A stretch of DNA of 64,000 nucleotides from contig NZ_FOKW01000005.1 in assembly GCF_900112205.1 (NCBI RefSeq), positions 241,846 through 305,845 of the forward strand. The letters are read 5' to 3'. This DNA is from Natronobacterium haloterrestre. GTDB taxonomy: Archaea > Halobacteriota > Halobacteria > Halobacteriales > Natrialbaceae. The notes beneath the pieces are model-generated. The model was given only the letters and a program-made list of their open reading frames with translations. It was not told where the DNA came from and made no database searches. Position numbers and translations under genes: made by a program. Positions 34,762 through 44,058 of this stretch are shown here, in pieces; within the stretch, counting starts at the first letter, position 1; the number at the start of each line of letters is the position of its first letter.

Positions 34762-36050
34762 ACCCGCTCGAGTACCTCCGGATCGCCTGGCGCTCGATCG
34801 AGGGGCACAAACTCCGCTCCGGCCTGACGACCCTCGGCGTCGTGATCGGAATCGCCGCCGTCATCGCGTTCGTCACCCTCGGCGCGAGCCTGCAGGCCGG
34901 TATCATCGGCGACATCAGCCCCGACGACCAGCGCAACCTCTACGGCTGGGCCGCCGATCCCGACACGGAGGGCGGCCCGCTGGCCGGAGCCCAGCCGATC
35001 TTCAGCGAGTCCGATCTCGAGACCGTCGAGGACCTCGAGGACGTCGACGCGGCCTACGGCTACGCGACGATCCAGAGCCAGGCGGTCTCGAACGGCGAGG
35101 AACGGGTCGCCCAGGGGGACGGGGTGATCGCGGCCGGGCCCTCGTACGTCCGGAACAGCAGCCTCGAGGAGGGCCGGCAGTTCGAGATGGGCGAACGCGA
35201 GGCGGTCATCAACCCGGCCGCGGCCGACCAGTTCGAGGACAACGTCAGCCTCGGCGACGAACTCGAGCTGGCGTTCCTGGGCGGGCAGACGGCGACCGTC
35301 GAGGTCGTCGGGATTACCGACACCTCGGAGGGACTGAGCCCGTTCGAGGGGTTCGAGTCCTCGCCGCGGATCTACGTGCCGACCGATCCATATTACGCCG
35401 AGCAGGCGGCTGGATTCGGGTTCGGCGACGAAGGGGACAGCGAGGGCGACGGGGACGGGAACGGCGACGGTGAAACCCGCTTCCTCGCGATCGTCGTCGA
35501 AGCCGAATCCGCCGCCCAGGAGGACGTCGACGCCGCCCGCGACGCCGCGACGGCGTACCTCGAGAGCGACGATTCCGACGCGAGCGAGTTCCTCGACGAC
35601 GACCTCGCGATCACGTTCCAGACCAGCACCGAGTTGCTCCAGCAGTTACAGGACGTGCTCGATCTCCTCCAGAACTTCATCGTCGGTATCGCGGCCATCT
35701 CGCTGATCGTGGGTTCGATCGGCATCGCGAACATCATGCTGGTCTCGGTGACCGAGCGGACCCGGGAGATCGGTATCATGAAAGCCGTCGGCGCGCAGAA
35801 CCGCGACGTGCTCGGCCTGTTCCTGACCGAGGCGATCGTCCTGGGCGTGATCGGGGCGATACTCGGCACGGCGCTGGGTCTCGTCGCGGGCTACGTCGGC
35901 GCGTGGTACATCGACCTCCCGCTGGTCTACCCCTACGAGTACGTCGCGCTGGCGGTCGCCGTCGGCATCCTGGTGGGCGTCGCCTCGGGGCTGTACCCGG
36001 CCTGGCGGGCCGCCCGGACCGATCCGATCGACGCGCTCAGACACGAGTGA
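34758..36050 (+). CDS. MacB/FtsX-type ABC transporter permease
   Basis: 430 residues: N-terminal membrane helix (LRSGLTTLGVVIGIAAVIAF), a large extracellular MacB-like domain (about 45-290), then three helices (IAAISLIVGSIGIANIMLVSV, AIVLGVIGAILGTALGLVAG, YVALAVAVGILVGVASGLYP). The conserved TERTREIGIMKAVGAQNRDV and final WRAARTDPIDALRHE are diagnostic. Acts with the preceding ATPase as a mechanotransmission exporter or lipoprotein/peptide effector. An Asp/Gly-rich loop (DSEGDGDGNGDGE) replaces part of the periplasmic domain. Confidence 0.94.
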   Translation: MNPLEYLRIAWRSIEGHKLRSGLTTLGVVIGIAAVIAFVTLGASLQAGIIGDISPDDQRNLYGWAADPDTEGGPLAGAQPIFSESDLETVEDLEDVDAAYGYATIQSQAVSNGEERVAQGDGVIAAGPSYVRNSSLEEGRQFEMGEREAVINPAAADQFEDNVSLGDELELAFLGGQTATVEVVGITDTSEGLSPFEGFESSPRIYVPTDPYYAEQAAGFGFGDEGDSEGDGDGNGDGETRFLAIVVEAESAAQEDVDAARDAATAYLESDDSDASEFLDDDLAITFQTSTELLQQLQDVLDLLQNFIVGIAAISLIVGSIGIANIMLVSVTERTREIGIMKAVGAQNRDVLGLFLTEAIVLGVIGAILGTALGLVAGYVGAWYIDLPLVYPYEYVALAVAVGILVGVASGLYPAWRAARTDPIDALRHE

Positions 36051-36230
36051 TATTGCCGGACAAAACAATGCACACACCGATCGCACTCGAGACGCCGTCG
36101 CGTTCCGCGACAGGCGTCGAGACGCGATCGAGCGGTTACTGACTTCTGTCCAGGAGCATGAGAGTGGGATCGCTCGCGAGGATTTACTCCGAGAATCGCC
36201 GAGGACGGGAGGCTATCGGAACGTCCCGCT

Positions 36231-37031
36231 CTAGGACTCTCGGTCCTCCCGTCGTTGCCCTTCCGACTCGAGGTTCGGCCGATCGGTGTCCGATTCGGGG
36301 TCTGCGTGGTCCGGGTGGTCCGGGTGGTCCGAATCCGAATCCGAATCCGAATCCGAATCCGAATCCGGATCCCGCTCTTCCTCCGCGTCCTCGTGCCAGC
36401 GCACCGCCTCTCGCGGAGCGTCGGTACGATCGTTGCCGTTCTCGTCGTCGCGTCGATCCCGACCCGAACGCCTCGCGCCGTCGGTCGCCTCCCGGCGTCG
36501 GTCTCCACGGTCGGGTGCCTCGGAGTCCGGGTCCCCGTCGAACCGGCCCGTCTCCCTCGAGCGGTTCGACGGGGCATCCGTTCCGCGCGACCGACTCGAG
36601 GGCGATCGATCGCGCCGCGATTGCGTCGCCGCCCCCAGCGAGCGACGGGTCCGGGCGTGCTGGCGGGGGTATTCCCGCGCGAGGAAGGCCCCGAGATAGC
36701 CACCAAGCGCGGAGAGTCCCACGGTGTAGAGGAACACGAGCGTCGCAAACGCAAGCACCGCGAGCGCGACGAACGCGAACCCCTCTGCCGGGAGGGCGGC
36801 GACCCCGAGCGCGAAGCCGAACACGCCGAGAGCGACGAACGCGATCGCGGCGACTGGAACGAACGCGATCAGCCCCGCCAGCGCGCCGACGAGCGCCCCG
36901 TCGCGGCCGTCCGGCCCCTCGAGAAAGCCCGCGGCTGCCCCGCCGACGATCGTCGAGAACGGAATGAACGAGAGCACGATCCCGACGACCGCTCCGATGA
37001 GTGCGTGGACGATGGTTCGGCCACTGTCCAT
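36231..37031 (-). CDS. DUF5518-like membrane protein with Ser-Asp repeat tail
   Basis: 266 residues: MDSGRTIVHALIGAVVGIVL, four membrane segments in the first 125 residues separated by GAAAGFLEGPDGRDGALVGA, as in DUF5518 haloarchaeal proteins. A long hydrophilic, Arg/Asp/Ser-rich tail follows, ending in DSDSDSDSDSDSD and HPDHPDHAD. The SD tract and the HPD triplets are direct products of 6-bp and 9-bp microsatellites. Function unknown. Confidence 0.7.
   Translation of the reverse strand: MDSGRTIVHALIGAVVGIVLSFIPFSTIVGGAAAGFLEGPDGRDGALVGALAGLIAFVPVAAIAFVALGVFGFALGVAALPAEGFAFVALAVLAFATLVFLYTVGLSALGGYLGAFLAREYPRQHARTRRSLGAATQSRRDRSPSSRSRGTDAPSNRSRETGRFDGDPDSEAPDRGDRRREATDGARRSGRDRRDDENGNDRTDAPREAVRWHEDAEEERDPDSDSDSDSDSDSDHPDHPDHADPESDTDRPNLESEGQRREDRES
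36308..36370. repeat. 9-bp and 6-bp microsatellites in DUF5518-like gene
   Basis: Three CCGGGTGGT-type 9-bp units (36308-36331) are followed by six CCGAAT hexamers (36329-36366). On the minus strand they encode the (SD)n and (HPD)n stretches. Confidence 0.85.
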
Positions 37032-37112
37032 ACTGTGTGAACAACTGCCACGAGCAAAAGTGTCGGTGACCGTCCGCCGAATGTGGGTCGGGGAAACGCG
37101 ACGATTCCGGGG

Positions 37113-38381
37113 TTAGTGGTTCGCTACCTGCGACCCGACGGCCGCGTCGGCGTCCTCCTCCGCCTCCGCGGCGGCGTCCGATTCGGGGGTCGAGTCGCGG
37201 TCCGGGGACGAGGGTGCCTCGCTACTGGCGTTGGCGGCGTCGACCGCCGCCAACTCGGCGAACCGGACGTCGCCGTTGACCTCGTCCGCGAGGAGGTCGA
37301 CCGACTCGACGAAGACGGCGACGATCAGCGGACCGACGACGATGCCGATCGCCCCGAGGGTGAACAACCCGCCGGTAAAGCCGACGAAGTAGAGGCTTCC
37401 CGGGAGCCCGGCCGAGCGACGGGCGAGCCGCGGGCGGACCGCGACGTCGGGGAACCAGCCGACGAACGCGATGCCGAGGACGCCGACCAGGGCGGCCGCG
37501 ACGATCTCGCCCGCGGCGACGTGATAGAGCGCGATCGGGACGATCAGCAGGCTCGGGCCGATGATCGGGACGAACTGCAGGATCGCCGCGAACAGCGCGA
37601 GCGTGAAGGCCATGTCGTACCCGAGCGCCCAGAACAGCGGGTAGCTGATCACGAGCGTCGCGACCGACGTCGCGAGCTGGAGCACGTAGATCGCGTACAG
37701 CGTCTCGCGGGCACGACGCGCCAGGGCGTAGACGACGTCACGATAGGCGTGGGGCACGGGCGCGATCGCCGCTCGACCGGCCGCGTCGCCTTTCAGCAGG
37801 ATCGCGAACAGCAACAGGACGAACAGCGCGAACTTGATCGCCAGCACCGGCAGCGAGGAGGCGATCGAGACGGCGACCCCCTGGAGATAGCCGATCGCCT
37901 CGGCTTGGACCTGGGCCGCCTCGAGGGTGTAGGTCTCCTCGAGGACGGTGACGGAGAACTCGCGGGGGAGGTCCTCGACGACGGCGATCACCTCCTCGAG
38001 CCTGAAATACAGCGTGACGAAGATCGGCGAGAAGACCGCGACCGCGCTCACGAACCCGATGAGGGTCGCGACGATGGTCGCCGTCCACTCGGAGAGTCGC
38101 CGGCGGGTCAGCCAGCGCTGGACCGGCATGAGCACGTACGCGACCGTCAGCGCGAACAGGATCGTCCCGAGCACCTCGAGGAGGATTCCGCCCGTGAGGA
38201 TCCCGAGCGCGGCGACGACGCCGCCGAGCACGTACCGACGGGTTCGGTCGCGGGCGGGGGAAGGGGTGCGAGCACGGTCGTCCGCGCCCCGGGAACCGGT
38301 GGCTGGCCCCTCCTTCCCGTCCGCGTTCCCGGTGCTCCCGGTGCTCCCGTTTCCGTTCCCGTCCCCGTTCATCGTAGTCAC
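37113..38381 (-). CDS. AI-2E family transporter (TqsA/PerM-like)
   Basis: 422 residues with about eight membrane segments: YVLGGVVAALGILTGGILLE, TVAYVLMPVQRWLTRRRLSE, VLQLATSVATLVISYPLFW, FVPIIGPSLLIVPIALYHVA and the C-terminal LFTLGAIGIVVGPLIVAVFV. The last segment with GPL is the hallmark of the family. The N-terminus (Asn/Gly) and C-terminus (Glu/Ala) are low-complexity extensions. Family members export small signals, indole-like compounds or Na+; the substrate here is unknown. Confidence 0.9.
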   Translation of the reverse strand: MTTMNGDGNGNGSTGSTGNADGKEGPATGSRGADDRARTPSPARDRTRRYVLGGVVAALGILTGGILLEVLGTILFALTVAYVLMPVQRWLTRRRLSEWTATIVATLIGFVSAVAVFSPIFVTLYFRLEEVIAVVEDLPREFSVTVLEETYTLEAAQVQAEAIGYLQGVAVSIASSLPVLAIKFALFVLLLFAILLKGDAAGRAAIAPVPHAYRDVVYALARRARETLYAIYVLQLATSVATLVISYPLFWALGYDMAFTLALFAAILQFVPIIGPSLLIVPIALYHVAAGEIVAAALVGVLGIAFVGWFPDVAVRPRLARRSAGLPGSLYFVGFTGGLFTLGAIGIVVGPLIVAVFVESVDLLADEVNGDVRFAELAAVDAANASSEAPSSPDRDSTPESDAAAEAEEDADAAVGSQVANH

Positions 38382-38473
38382 AGCGGTGACTATCAGCGAA
38401 CGGATAAAGTCTTTCGGACGGACCGCCGGTGCAGGGCACGACCCTTATGCCGTCGCGCCGTGAGTCTCGAACG

Positions 38474-39640
38474 ATGAGACGACGGGCGTTCGTCAGGAGA
38501 GCGGGCGTCGGCTCGGTCGCCGGGATCGGCGGCCTCGGCGCGTTCGCCGGCTGTCTCACGCGAGACCCCGAAGAGGAGGAAGAAGAGGTCGTTCGGGACG
38601 AGAACGAACTCCGGATCGCCACCTACTCCTCGATGGTCACCGGCGAGACCCCCGCGGGAGCGTGGCTCGCCGAAACGTTCGAGGCGGACCGCGAGGACGA
38701 CGTCGAGATCGTCTGGACGGTCCCCGAGTCCGGTATCGAGAACTTCGTCCGCCGCGCCCAGGTCGGCGCCCGCATCGAGGCCGATCTCTACCTCGGGCTG
38801 ACGCTGCCCGAACTGGTCTACGTCGACGAGACGCTCGAGGACCGACTGTTCGAGACCCTCCAGCGCGACCGCCTCGAGCGCGACGAGCGCGTCCGCCCCG
38901 AACTCACAGACGCCGTCGAGGAGCCACACAACCGGTTGCTGCCGTTCGACACCGGCTACGTGACGCTCGTCGCCGACGAAACGGAACTCGAGCCGGAGAC
39001 CGACGACGACAGCGACGGGGATCCTCCCGAGGCGGTCCCCCGGCCGGGGGTGCCCGAGACCTTCGACGACCTGCTTGCCCCCGAGTACGAGGGTGCCCTG
39101 CTGGCACAGGACCCCCGTCGCTCGGACCCGGGCCGGGCGTTTCTGCTGTGGACGATCGCCGAGTACGGCGACGACTTCCTCGAGTACTGGCGCGGCCTCC
39201 GGGAGAACGGGGTCGGGATACGGGAGGGGTGGACCGAGGCCTACCGCGAATCGTACCTCGAGGGTGCGCGCCCGCTGGTCGTCTCCTACTCGACCGACCG
39301 GGTCGGGGCAAGCGCGGCCGGGAGGGAACTCCGCCGCCACACGGTCACCCCTCTCGACGGACAGGGGTACGAGAACGTCGAGTGTGCCGCGGTGTTCGCT
39401 GACTCGCCGCGTGCCGAACTCGCCTACGAGTTCCTCGAGTTCCTGCTCTCGCGGCCGGCCCAGCGCGAGGTCGCGGCCAGAAACGTGCAGTTTCCCGCCG
39501 TCGAGCAAGAGCGCGTCGACCTCGAGGGCCGGTTCGACGAACACGCGATCGAACCGGAGGAGGCGGTAACGTTCACCTACGACGACCTGCGCGGGGAGTT
39601 CGTCGACCGCCTCGAGGAGTGGGAAGCCGAAATCCCCTAG
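38474..39640 (+). CDS. Thiamine-type ABC transporter substrate-binding lipoprotein
   Basis: 388 residues. Signal MRRRAFVRRAGVGSVAGIGG (Tat-like) and lipobox FAGC are followed by a Glu run. The mature protein begins LRIATYSSMV and has VPESGIENFVRRAQVGARIE, DLYLGLTLPELV, LPFDTGYVTLV, TFDDLLAPEYEGALLAQDPR, SPGRAF-like DPGRAFLLWTIAEYG, and VSYSTDRVGA. These match ThiB/TbpA. The membrane and ATPase partners (ThiP, ThiQ) are not adjacent in this window, which is unusual for the system. Confidence 0.88.
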   Translation: MRRRAFVRRAGVGSVAGIGGLGAFAGCLTRDPEEEEEEVVRDENELRIATYSSMVTGETPAGAWLAETFEADREDDVEIVWTVPESGIENFVRRAQVGARIEADLYLGLTLPELVYVDETLEDRLFETLQRDRLERDERVRPELTDAVEEPHNRLLPFDTGYVTLVADETELEPETDDDSDGDPPEAVPRPGVPETFDDLLAPEYEGALLAQDPRRSDPGRAFLLWTIAEYGDDFLEYWRGLRENGVGIREGWTEAYRESYLEGARPLVVSYSTDRVGASAAGRELRRHTVTPLDGQGYENVECAAVFADSPRAELAYEFLEFLLSRPAQREVAARNVQFPAVEQERVDLEGRFDEHAIEPEEAVTFTYDDLRGEFVDRLEEWEAEIP

Positions 39641-39706
39641 TACCGATCACGGCGCTGCGAGAGCGCGACGCAGTTTTATGAAGGGGAACGTGGTACGTCG
39701 CCGCAC

Positions 39707-40090
39707 ATGGCGCTCCAACAGTTACTCGCCGGCGACCCGGAGAAACGTTCGAAGATCTATCTCGCGATCGGCGGCATCTCGCTGGTGAAAGCGATCGCGG
39801 TCCGCAACGATCCCGATCGGTTCCGGCGAGAACTGCGCGACGCCGCGCTGTTTCTCGGCGTTGGGATCGTCCTCCGACAGTACAGCCAGGTGAAAGCACA
39901 GAAACGCGAGGAACTCGAGTCCAGTCTCCCGGACTGGCTGGTCGGCTCCGGCGACGGCGGGGCGGGCGGCCCGGGGATCGACACGACGGCCCTCCAGGAG
40001 GCCGCGAAGCAGCGCCTCGGTGGCGAGGAGCCCGAACCACAGCCGGAGTCGGGTCTGCGAGCCCGGGCCCGCGGCGTGCTCTCGATGTAG
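39707..40090 (+). CDS. Conserved haloarchaeal protein of unknown function
   Basis: 127 residues: MALQQLLAGDPEKRSKIYLA, IGGISLVKAIAVRNDPDRFR, ELRDAALFLGVGIVLRQYSQ, with one or two short hydrophobic helices (about 18-32 and 45-62). A Gly-rich linker and helical Arg-rich end follow. No motif is recognised. It could be a peripheral membrane protein. Starts 66 bases after the thiamine-binding gene but with a separate-looking leader. Confidence 0.65.
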   Translation: MALQQLLAGDPEKRSKIYLAIGGISLVKAIAVRNDPDRFRRELRDAALFLGVGIVLRQYSQVKAQKREELESSLPDWLVGSGDGGAGGPGIDTTALQEAAKQRLGGEEPEPQPESGLRARARGVLSM

Positions 40091-40168
40091 TCCCCGACGT
40101 AGTCCCCGCGACACTGTGTCGTCCCCGCGAACGCTGCCGGCCGGCGCCAACTCGGAATCGGGGTCAGA

Positions 40169-41515
40169 TCAGGGCTGCACCGGCTCGAGTTCCGCGGTGA
40201 AGTGGCGAATCTCGGGCATCTCGGGCTCGCTCGCGAGTTCGAGTCCCCGGACGTCCTCGCGCTTCTCGAGGACGGTTTCGACCGTCTCGGCGACGTGTTC
40301 GAAGTGTTCGCGGTGGTAGGTCCGGCGGGGAACCGCGAGCCGGACCAGTTCCGGCCGGTCGGTGTCGGGGAACGCGAAGCTTCCGAGTTCGACCCCGCGG
40401 ACGCCACCTTCCCGATACAGTTCACAGACCAGCGCCTGCCCCGGGAACGTCTCGTCGGGGAGGTGAGAGAGCGCCGCGCCGGCGTCGAGGTAGACGGCGT
40501 GGCCGCCCGGCGGCTCGTAGATCGGTGCGCCCGCCTCCGCGAGTAGTTCGCCGAACTCCCGCACTTGTTCGACGCGGTCGGCGACGTACTCCCGCTCGAC
40601 GGCTTCCCGGAGCCCGACCGCGAGGGCGGCGACGTCGCGGCCGGCCATCCCGCCGTAGGTCGGGAACCCCTCGTAGAGGATCGCGCGCTGCTTGCACCCC
40701 TCGAAGAGGTCGGCGTCGTCGGTCGCGACGAACCCGCCGACGTTGACGAGTCCGTCCTTCTTGCCGCTCATCACGACCGCGTCGGCGTACCCCAGTTGCT
40801 CGCGGGCGATGTCGGCGATCGAGGCGTCGGCGAACTCCTCCTCGCGTTGCTGGACGAAGTAGGCGTTCTCCGCGAACCGGCAGGCGTCGATCACGAAGGT
40901 CGCGTCGATCTCGTCGGCGAACTCCCGGACGCGGCGGGTGTTTTCGACGCTGACCGGCTGGCCCGCCGCCGAGTTGTTCGTGACCGTCTGGATGACCACC
41001 GGGACGCGATCCGGGCCAACCTCGTCGACGAGTTCCCGACCGCGCTCGAGCGAGAAGTTCCCCTTGAACGGCTCCGACGCGGACGGGTCGTGCGCGACGG
41101 CGACGGGACAGTCCGCCGGCTCGGCCCCCTGGTTCGCGACGTGGGCCCGCGTGGTGTCGAAGTGGGTGTTGTTCGGGACGACGTCGCCTTCGGAGAGGAG
41201 CGTCCCGTAGAGAACGTTCTCCGCACCCCTGCCCTGGTGGGCCGGAACGACGTGATCGAAGCCCATCACGTCCGCGACGGCCGACTCGAGTTCGTCGAAG
41301 CTGCGCGCCCCTGCGTAGGCCTCGTCGCCGCTCATCAGCGCGGCCCACTGGCGGTCGCTCATCGCGCCCGTTCCGCTGTCGGTCAACAGATCGACGAAGA
41401 CGTCGTCCGAAGAGAGATTGAAGACGTTGTATCCCGCCTCCTCGAGGTTGCGCTCGCGTTGTTCGCGTGCGGGAAGCGAGATCCGTTCGACCATCTTGGT
41501 CTTGTATCCGACCAT
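40169..41515 (-). CDS. tnaA: Tryptophanase (tryptophan indole-lyase)
   Basis: PLP enzyme that splits tryptophan to indole, pyruvate and ammonia (a beta-eliminating fold-type I lyase; tyrosine phenol-lyase is the alternative). 448 residues: MVERISLPAREQRERNLEEA, GYNVFNLSSDDVFVDLLTDS, GTGAMSDRQWAALMSGDEAY, HVVPAHQGRGAENVLYG, VTNNSAAGQPVSVEN, DACRFAENAYF, and the PLP-lysine in VMSGKKDGLVNVGG. Complete. Choice between Trp and Tyr lyase is by overall resemblance only. Confidence 0.88.
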   Translation of the reverse strand: MVGYKTKMVERISLPAREQRERNLEEAGYNVFNLSSDDVFVDLLTDSGTGAMSDRQWAALMSGDEAYAGARSFDELESAVADVMGFDHVVPAHQGRGAENVLYGTLLSEGDVVPNNTHFDTTRAHVANQGAEPADCPVAVAHDPSASEPFKGNFSLERGRELVDEVGPDRVPVVIQTVTNNSAAGQPVSVENTRRVREFADEIDATFVIDACRFAENAYFVQQREEEFADASIADIAREQLGYADAVVMSGKKDGLVNVGGFVATDDADLFEGCKQRAILYEGFPTYGGMAGRDVAALAVGLREAVEREYVADRVEQVREFGELLAEAGAPIYEPPGGHAVYLDAGAALSHLPDETFPGQALVCELYREGGVRGVELGSFAFPDTDRPELVRLAVPRRTYHREHFEHVAETVETVLEKREDVRGLELASEPEMPEIRHFTAELEPVQP

Positions 41516-41987
41516 ACCCTGACTCCGGGACCGCGACAGTTCAAATCGACTGACGGAACGTGGGTACCGGCGGATCTACCCGCGGTGTAAGCGACGGGTC
41601 GGGACAGCAATGGACAGGTTCGAACCTCGAGGAACGACGACGAGGTGACTGGGCGATAACGGGGTGACTGGGCGGCGGACGGCGACGCCATTCGGCCTGC
41701 TCCACCTGTAGAAAAGCCGGCCGACTGAAAGCGGCCGGTCGAACGAGCCCCCTAACGGGCGGGAAGACGCGGCAGTGGGCGACCACCGCGAACGATACGT
41801 CGGTGGCGGGATACGGCCGGTCACCGGATGGGCGTGACCGTGGCAACGACTGAACCCCCCATCCCGCCAGGTGGAACGTCTCTCTACCGAACAGTAAAAC
41901 TATCGGCCATTTGAATTATAGCGGCCGGTTATCGACGAGGGAGGCGGCCCGGGGATCGTGGGACTTCCTCGCTCGCCCACCCGGCGA
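41516..41987. other. 472-bp gene-free region upstream of tryptophanase
   Basis: No credible ORF. CCGGCCG (41717-41723) and CGGCCGG (41732-41738) form a 7-bp hairpin. An AT-rich patch, AACTATCGGCCATTTGAATT, lies near 41898-41917. Probably the tnaA promoter and the terminator of the aspartate kinase gene, but I cannot place either exactly. Confidence 0.35.
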
Positions 41988-43166
41988 TCAGAAGATTTCC
42001 TGGGTCACTTCGAGGGTCTGTTCGCGATCCGACCAGTCCACGAACAGCGCGACGCTGGTCGCGCTCGTGATGACGTCCTGGAGGTGGATGCGCTCCTCGG
42101 CCAGCGGCGAGACGATCTCGCTGACGATCCCCGGTCGGTTGGGGAGTTCGCCGCCCGTGACGCGGACGACCGCGATCGGCGAGTCGACGGTGACGCTCGA
42201 GAGTTCGTCGTGGGCGATGACCTCCCGGTGGAGGATGTTCTCGGCCCGTTCGGCCTCGTCCTCGTCGACGTAGAACGTGACGGAGTCCATCCCGCTGGCG
42301 ACCGCGTCGATGTTGATGTCGCTCTCCGAGAGGGGTTCGGAGAGCCTGTGGAAGACCCCGGGCTGGTTACGGATCGCCCGGCCGGCGACGGTCAGACAGG
42401 CCAGCGGCCGCTCGCGCAGGTCGACGAGGTTCTCGAACTCGCCCTCGATGCTGGTCCCGCCCGACAGCAGGTCGCCGTGCTGGTAGTGGACGACGCGAAC
42501 GTCGAGGTTCCCGTCCTTGTACGACAGCGCCGACGGCGCGACGACCTCGGCCCCGCGGAACGAGAGGTTCCGGAGTTCGTCGACCGAGATTTCGCCGACG
42601 TTGCGGGCTCCCTCGACGACGTTCGGGTCGCCGGTCATGACGCCTTCGACGTCGGTGACGATGACGACCTCGTCGGCGTCCATGTATTTGCCCATCATCA
42701 CGGCCGTCGTATCGCTGCCGCCGCGGCCGAGCGTCGTGATCGACCCGTCCGGCCCCTCCGCGAGGAAACCGGTGATGACCGGAACCACGTCGTCCAGGTC
42801 CTCGGCGATCTCGACGGCGCGCTTCTGGGTCTCCTCGACGTTGACCTCGCCGTACTCGTCGGTGACGACCGGCCAGTCGTCGGATCCGGGCTCCAAGAAT
42901 CGCGCGTCGATATCGCGGGCAGACAGTGCGGCCTTGAGCATCCGAACGGACGTGCGTTCGCCCATGCTGACGATCTGGGCGCGGTCCTGTTCGTCCGTCT
43001 CGAAGGTGATCTCCTCTAAGAGGTCGTCGGTGGTCGACCCCATCGCGCTGGCGACGACGGCGATCTCGTGGCCGTCCTCGACGGCGGCGGCGATCGAGTC
43101 CGCGGCACGGTTGATCCGGTCGCCGCTTCCGAGGCTGGTTCCGCCGAACTTCGTTACGACGCGCAT
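41988..43166 (-). CDS. lysC: Aspartate kinase
   Basis: First step of lysine/threonine/methionine synthesis. 392 residues from MRVVTKFGGTSLGSGDRINR (ATG 43166). The kinase domain shows KFGGTS (6-11), SMGERTSVRMLKAAL, GRGGSDTTAVMMGKYMDADE, VIVTDVEGVMTGDPN and FRGAEVVAPSAL. Two ACT domains follow (CLTVAGRAIRNQPGVFHRLS and VVRVTGGELPNRPGIVSEIV), implying allosteric feedback by an amino acid. The open frame to 43268 contains a 9-bp repeat and is unlikely to be translated. Confidence 0.95.
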   Translation of the reverse strand: MRVVTKFGGTSLGSGDRINRAADSIAAAVEDGHEIAVVASAMGSTTDDLLEEITFETDEQDRAQIVSMGERTSVRMLKAALSARDIDARFLEPGSDDWPVVTDEYGEVNVEETQKRAVEIAEDLDDVVPVITGFLAEGPDGSITTLGRGGSDTTAVMMGKYMDADEVVIVTDVEGVMTGDPNVVEGARNVGEISVDELRNLSFRGAEVVAPSALSYKDGNLDVRVVHYQHGDLLSGGTSIEGEFENLVDLRERPLACLTVAGRAIRNQPGVFHRLSEPLSESDINIDAVASGMDSVTFYVDEDEAERAENILHREVIAHDELSSVTVDSPIAVVRVTGGELPNRPGIVSEIVSPLAEERIHLQDVITSATSVALFVDWSDREQTLEVTQEIF

Positions 43167-43179
43167 ACCAACACCTCCC

Positions 43180-43214
43180 GAGCGTGACGAGCGTGACGAG
43201 CGTGACGAGCGTGG
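43180..43214. repeat. 9-bp tandem repeat (GAGCGTGAC x 3.9) upstream of aspartate kinase
   Basis: Four consecutive units lie 14-48 bases upstream of the aspartate-kinase ATG, in its leader or promoter. They would read RSS repeats if the upstream frame were used. Confidence 0.85.
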
Positions 43215-43401
43215 CTGTTTCGAGTACCGGTGGCGTGGCTCATACCCCGTCGTTACCTCACCGGGCAAATAACTGTGTCCCCTTAGGCGGATTTTGACCG
43301 CCGCTTTCGGCCGATTCGACCGAACGATCGTTACAGTTCCATCGACGGTCCACCACGAGAACCGGTCTCCGAAACCGACCGTGCTTCGGACTCGCGGGCT
43401 G

Positions 43402-43412
43402 GATTTATATTT
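43402..43412 (+). promoter_or_regulatory. TATA box of GNAT-like gene
   Basis: GATTTATATTT is centred about 28 bases before the ATG at 43436, the spacing for a leaderless haloarchaeal transcript. Confidence 0.65.
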
Positions 43413-43435
43413 GTGGGTGGCATTGACACACTACG

Positions 43436-43879
43436 ATGAACGTACGGGACGCCCTCGAGGCCGACGCGGACGCGCTGGCGTCGATCGCCGATGCGCCGAC
43501 GGACGTGATGCGGAATCTCGTGCACGACCGAACGGTCCGCGTCGCGGAGGACGGCAATCACGACCCCAACGTCGACGTCTCCGACTCGCAGTACGACGGT
43601 TCGGATCCCGAGGATCTACTGGGGTTTATCAGCTTCGACGCCCGGGAGAACACCGTCCACGTCACCCAGCTCGACGGGACCGACGACGCCTGCAAGCGAC
43701 TGCTCGCGGAGCCCGTTCGGTTCGCCGAGCGCGAGTCGATGGCGGTGGAGGTGCTGGTCTCCCGGGACGCCGACAGGGACACCGTCGCCGACGCCGCCGA
43801 GGAACTGGGATTCGAACGCCGGGGGAGCGGGCCCCGGTTCAACGGGTCGCCGACGATCCGCTTTCGGATGGAGCCGTAG
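43436..43879 (+). CDS. GNAT-like haloarchaeal protein
   Basis: 147 residues: MNVRDALEADADALASIADA, PTDVMRNLVHDRTVRVAEDG, an acidic insert (NVDVSDSQYDGSDPEDLLGF), VHVTQLDGTDDACKRLLAEP, and a terminal ADAAEELGFERRGSGPRFNG. The beginning and end resemble a degenerate acetyltransferase fold, but the acetyl-CoA loop (Q/RxxGxG/A) is not present. Possibly a non-catalytic GNAT relative. It has its own TATA box. Confidence 0.65.
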   Translation: MNVRDALEADADALASIADAPTDVMRNLVHDRTVRVAEDGNHDPNVDVSDSQYDGSDPEDLLGFISFDARENTVHVTQLDGTDDACKRLLAEPVRFAERESMAVEVLVSRDADRDTVADAAEELGFERRGSGPRFNGSPTIRFRMEP

Positions 43880-44058
43880 CCCCCCGACTGAACCGCTGAC
43901 TCGAGTCCCGGTGCAGGACGGGACCGGGGACGGCGACCCCACCGAGCACAGCGGCCGGCGTCGGCGGAATCGAGAGCGCGAGGACGAACGTGCTCGACAC
44001 GCCGAGGGGACTACGCTGTTGGGACAACTCATCTCGCTTCAGGTCCAGTAGCAAGGGT

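Noticed and set aside
38382..38473. TPP riboswitch before the thiamine-type binding protein
   Set aside because: The gap of 92 bases lacks the conserved CUGAGA and THI-box sequences.
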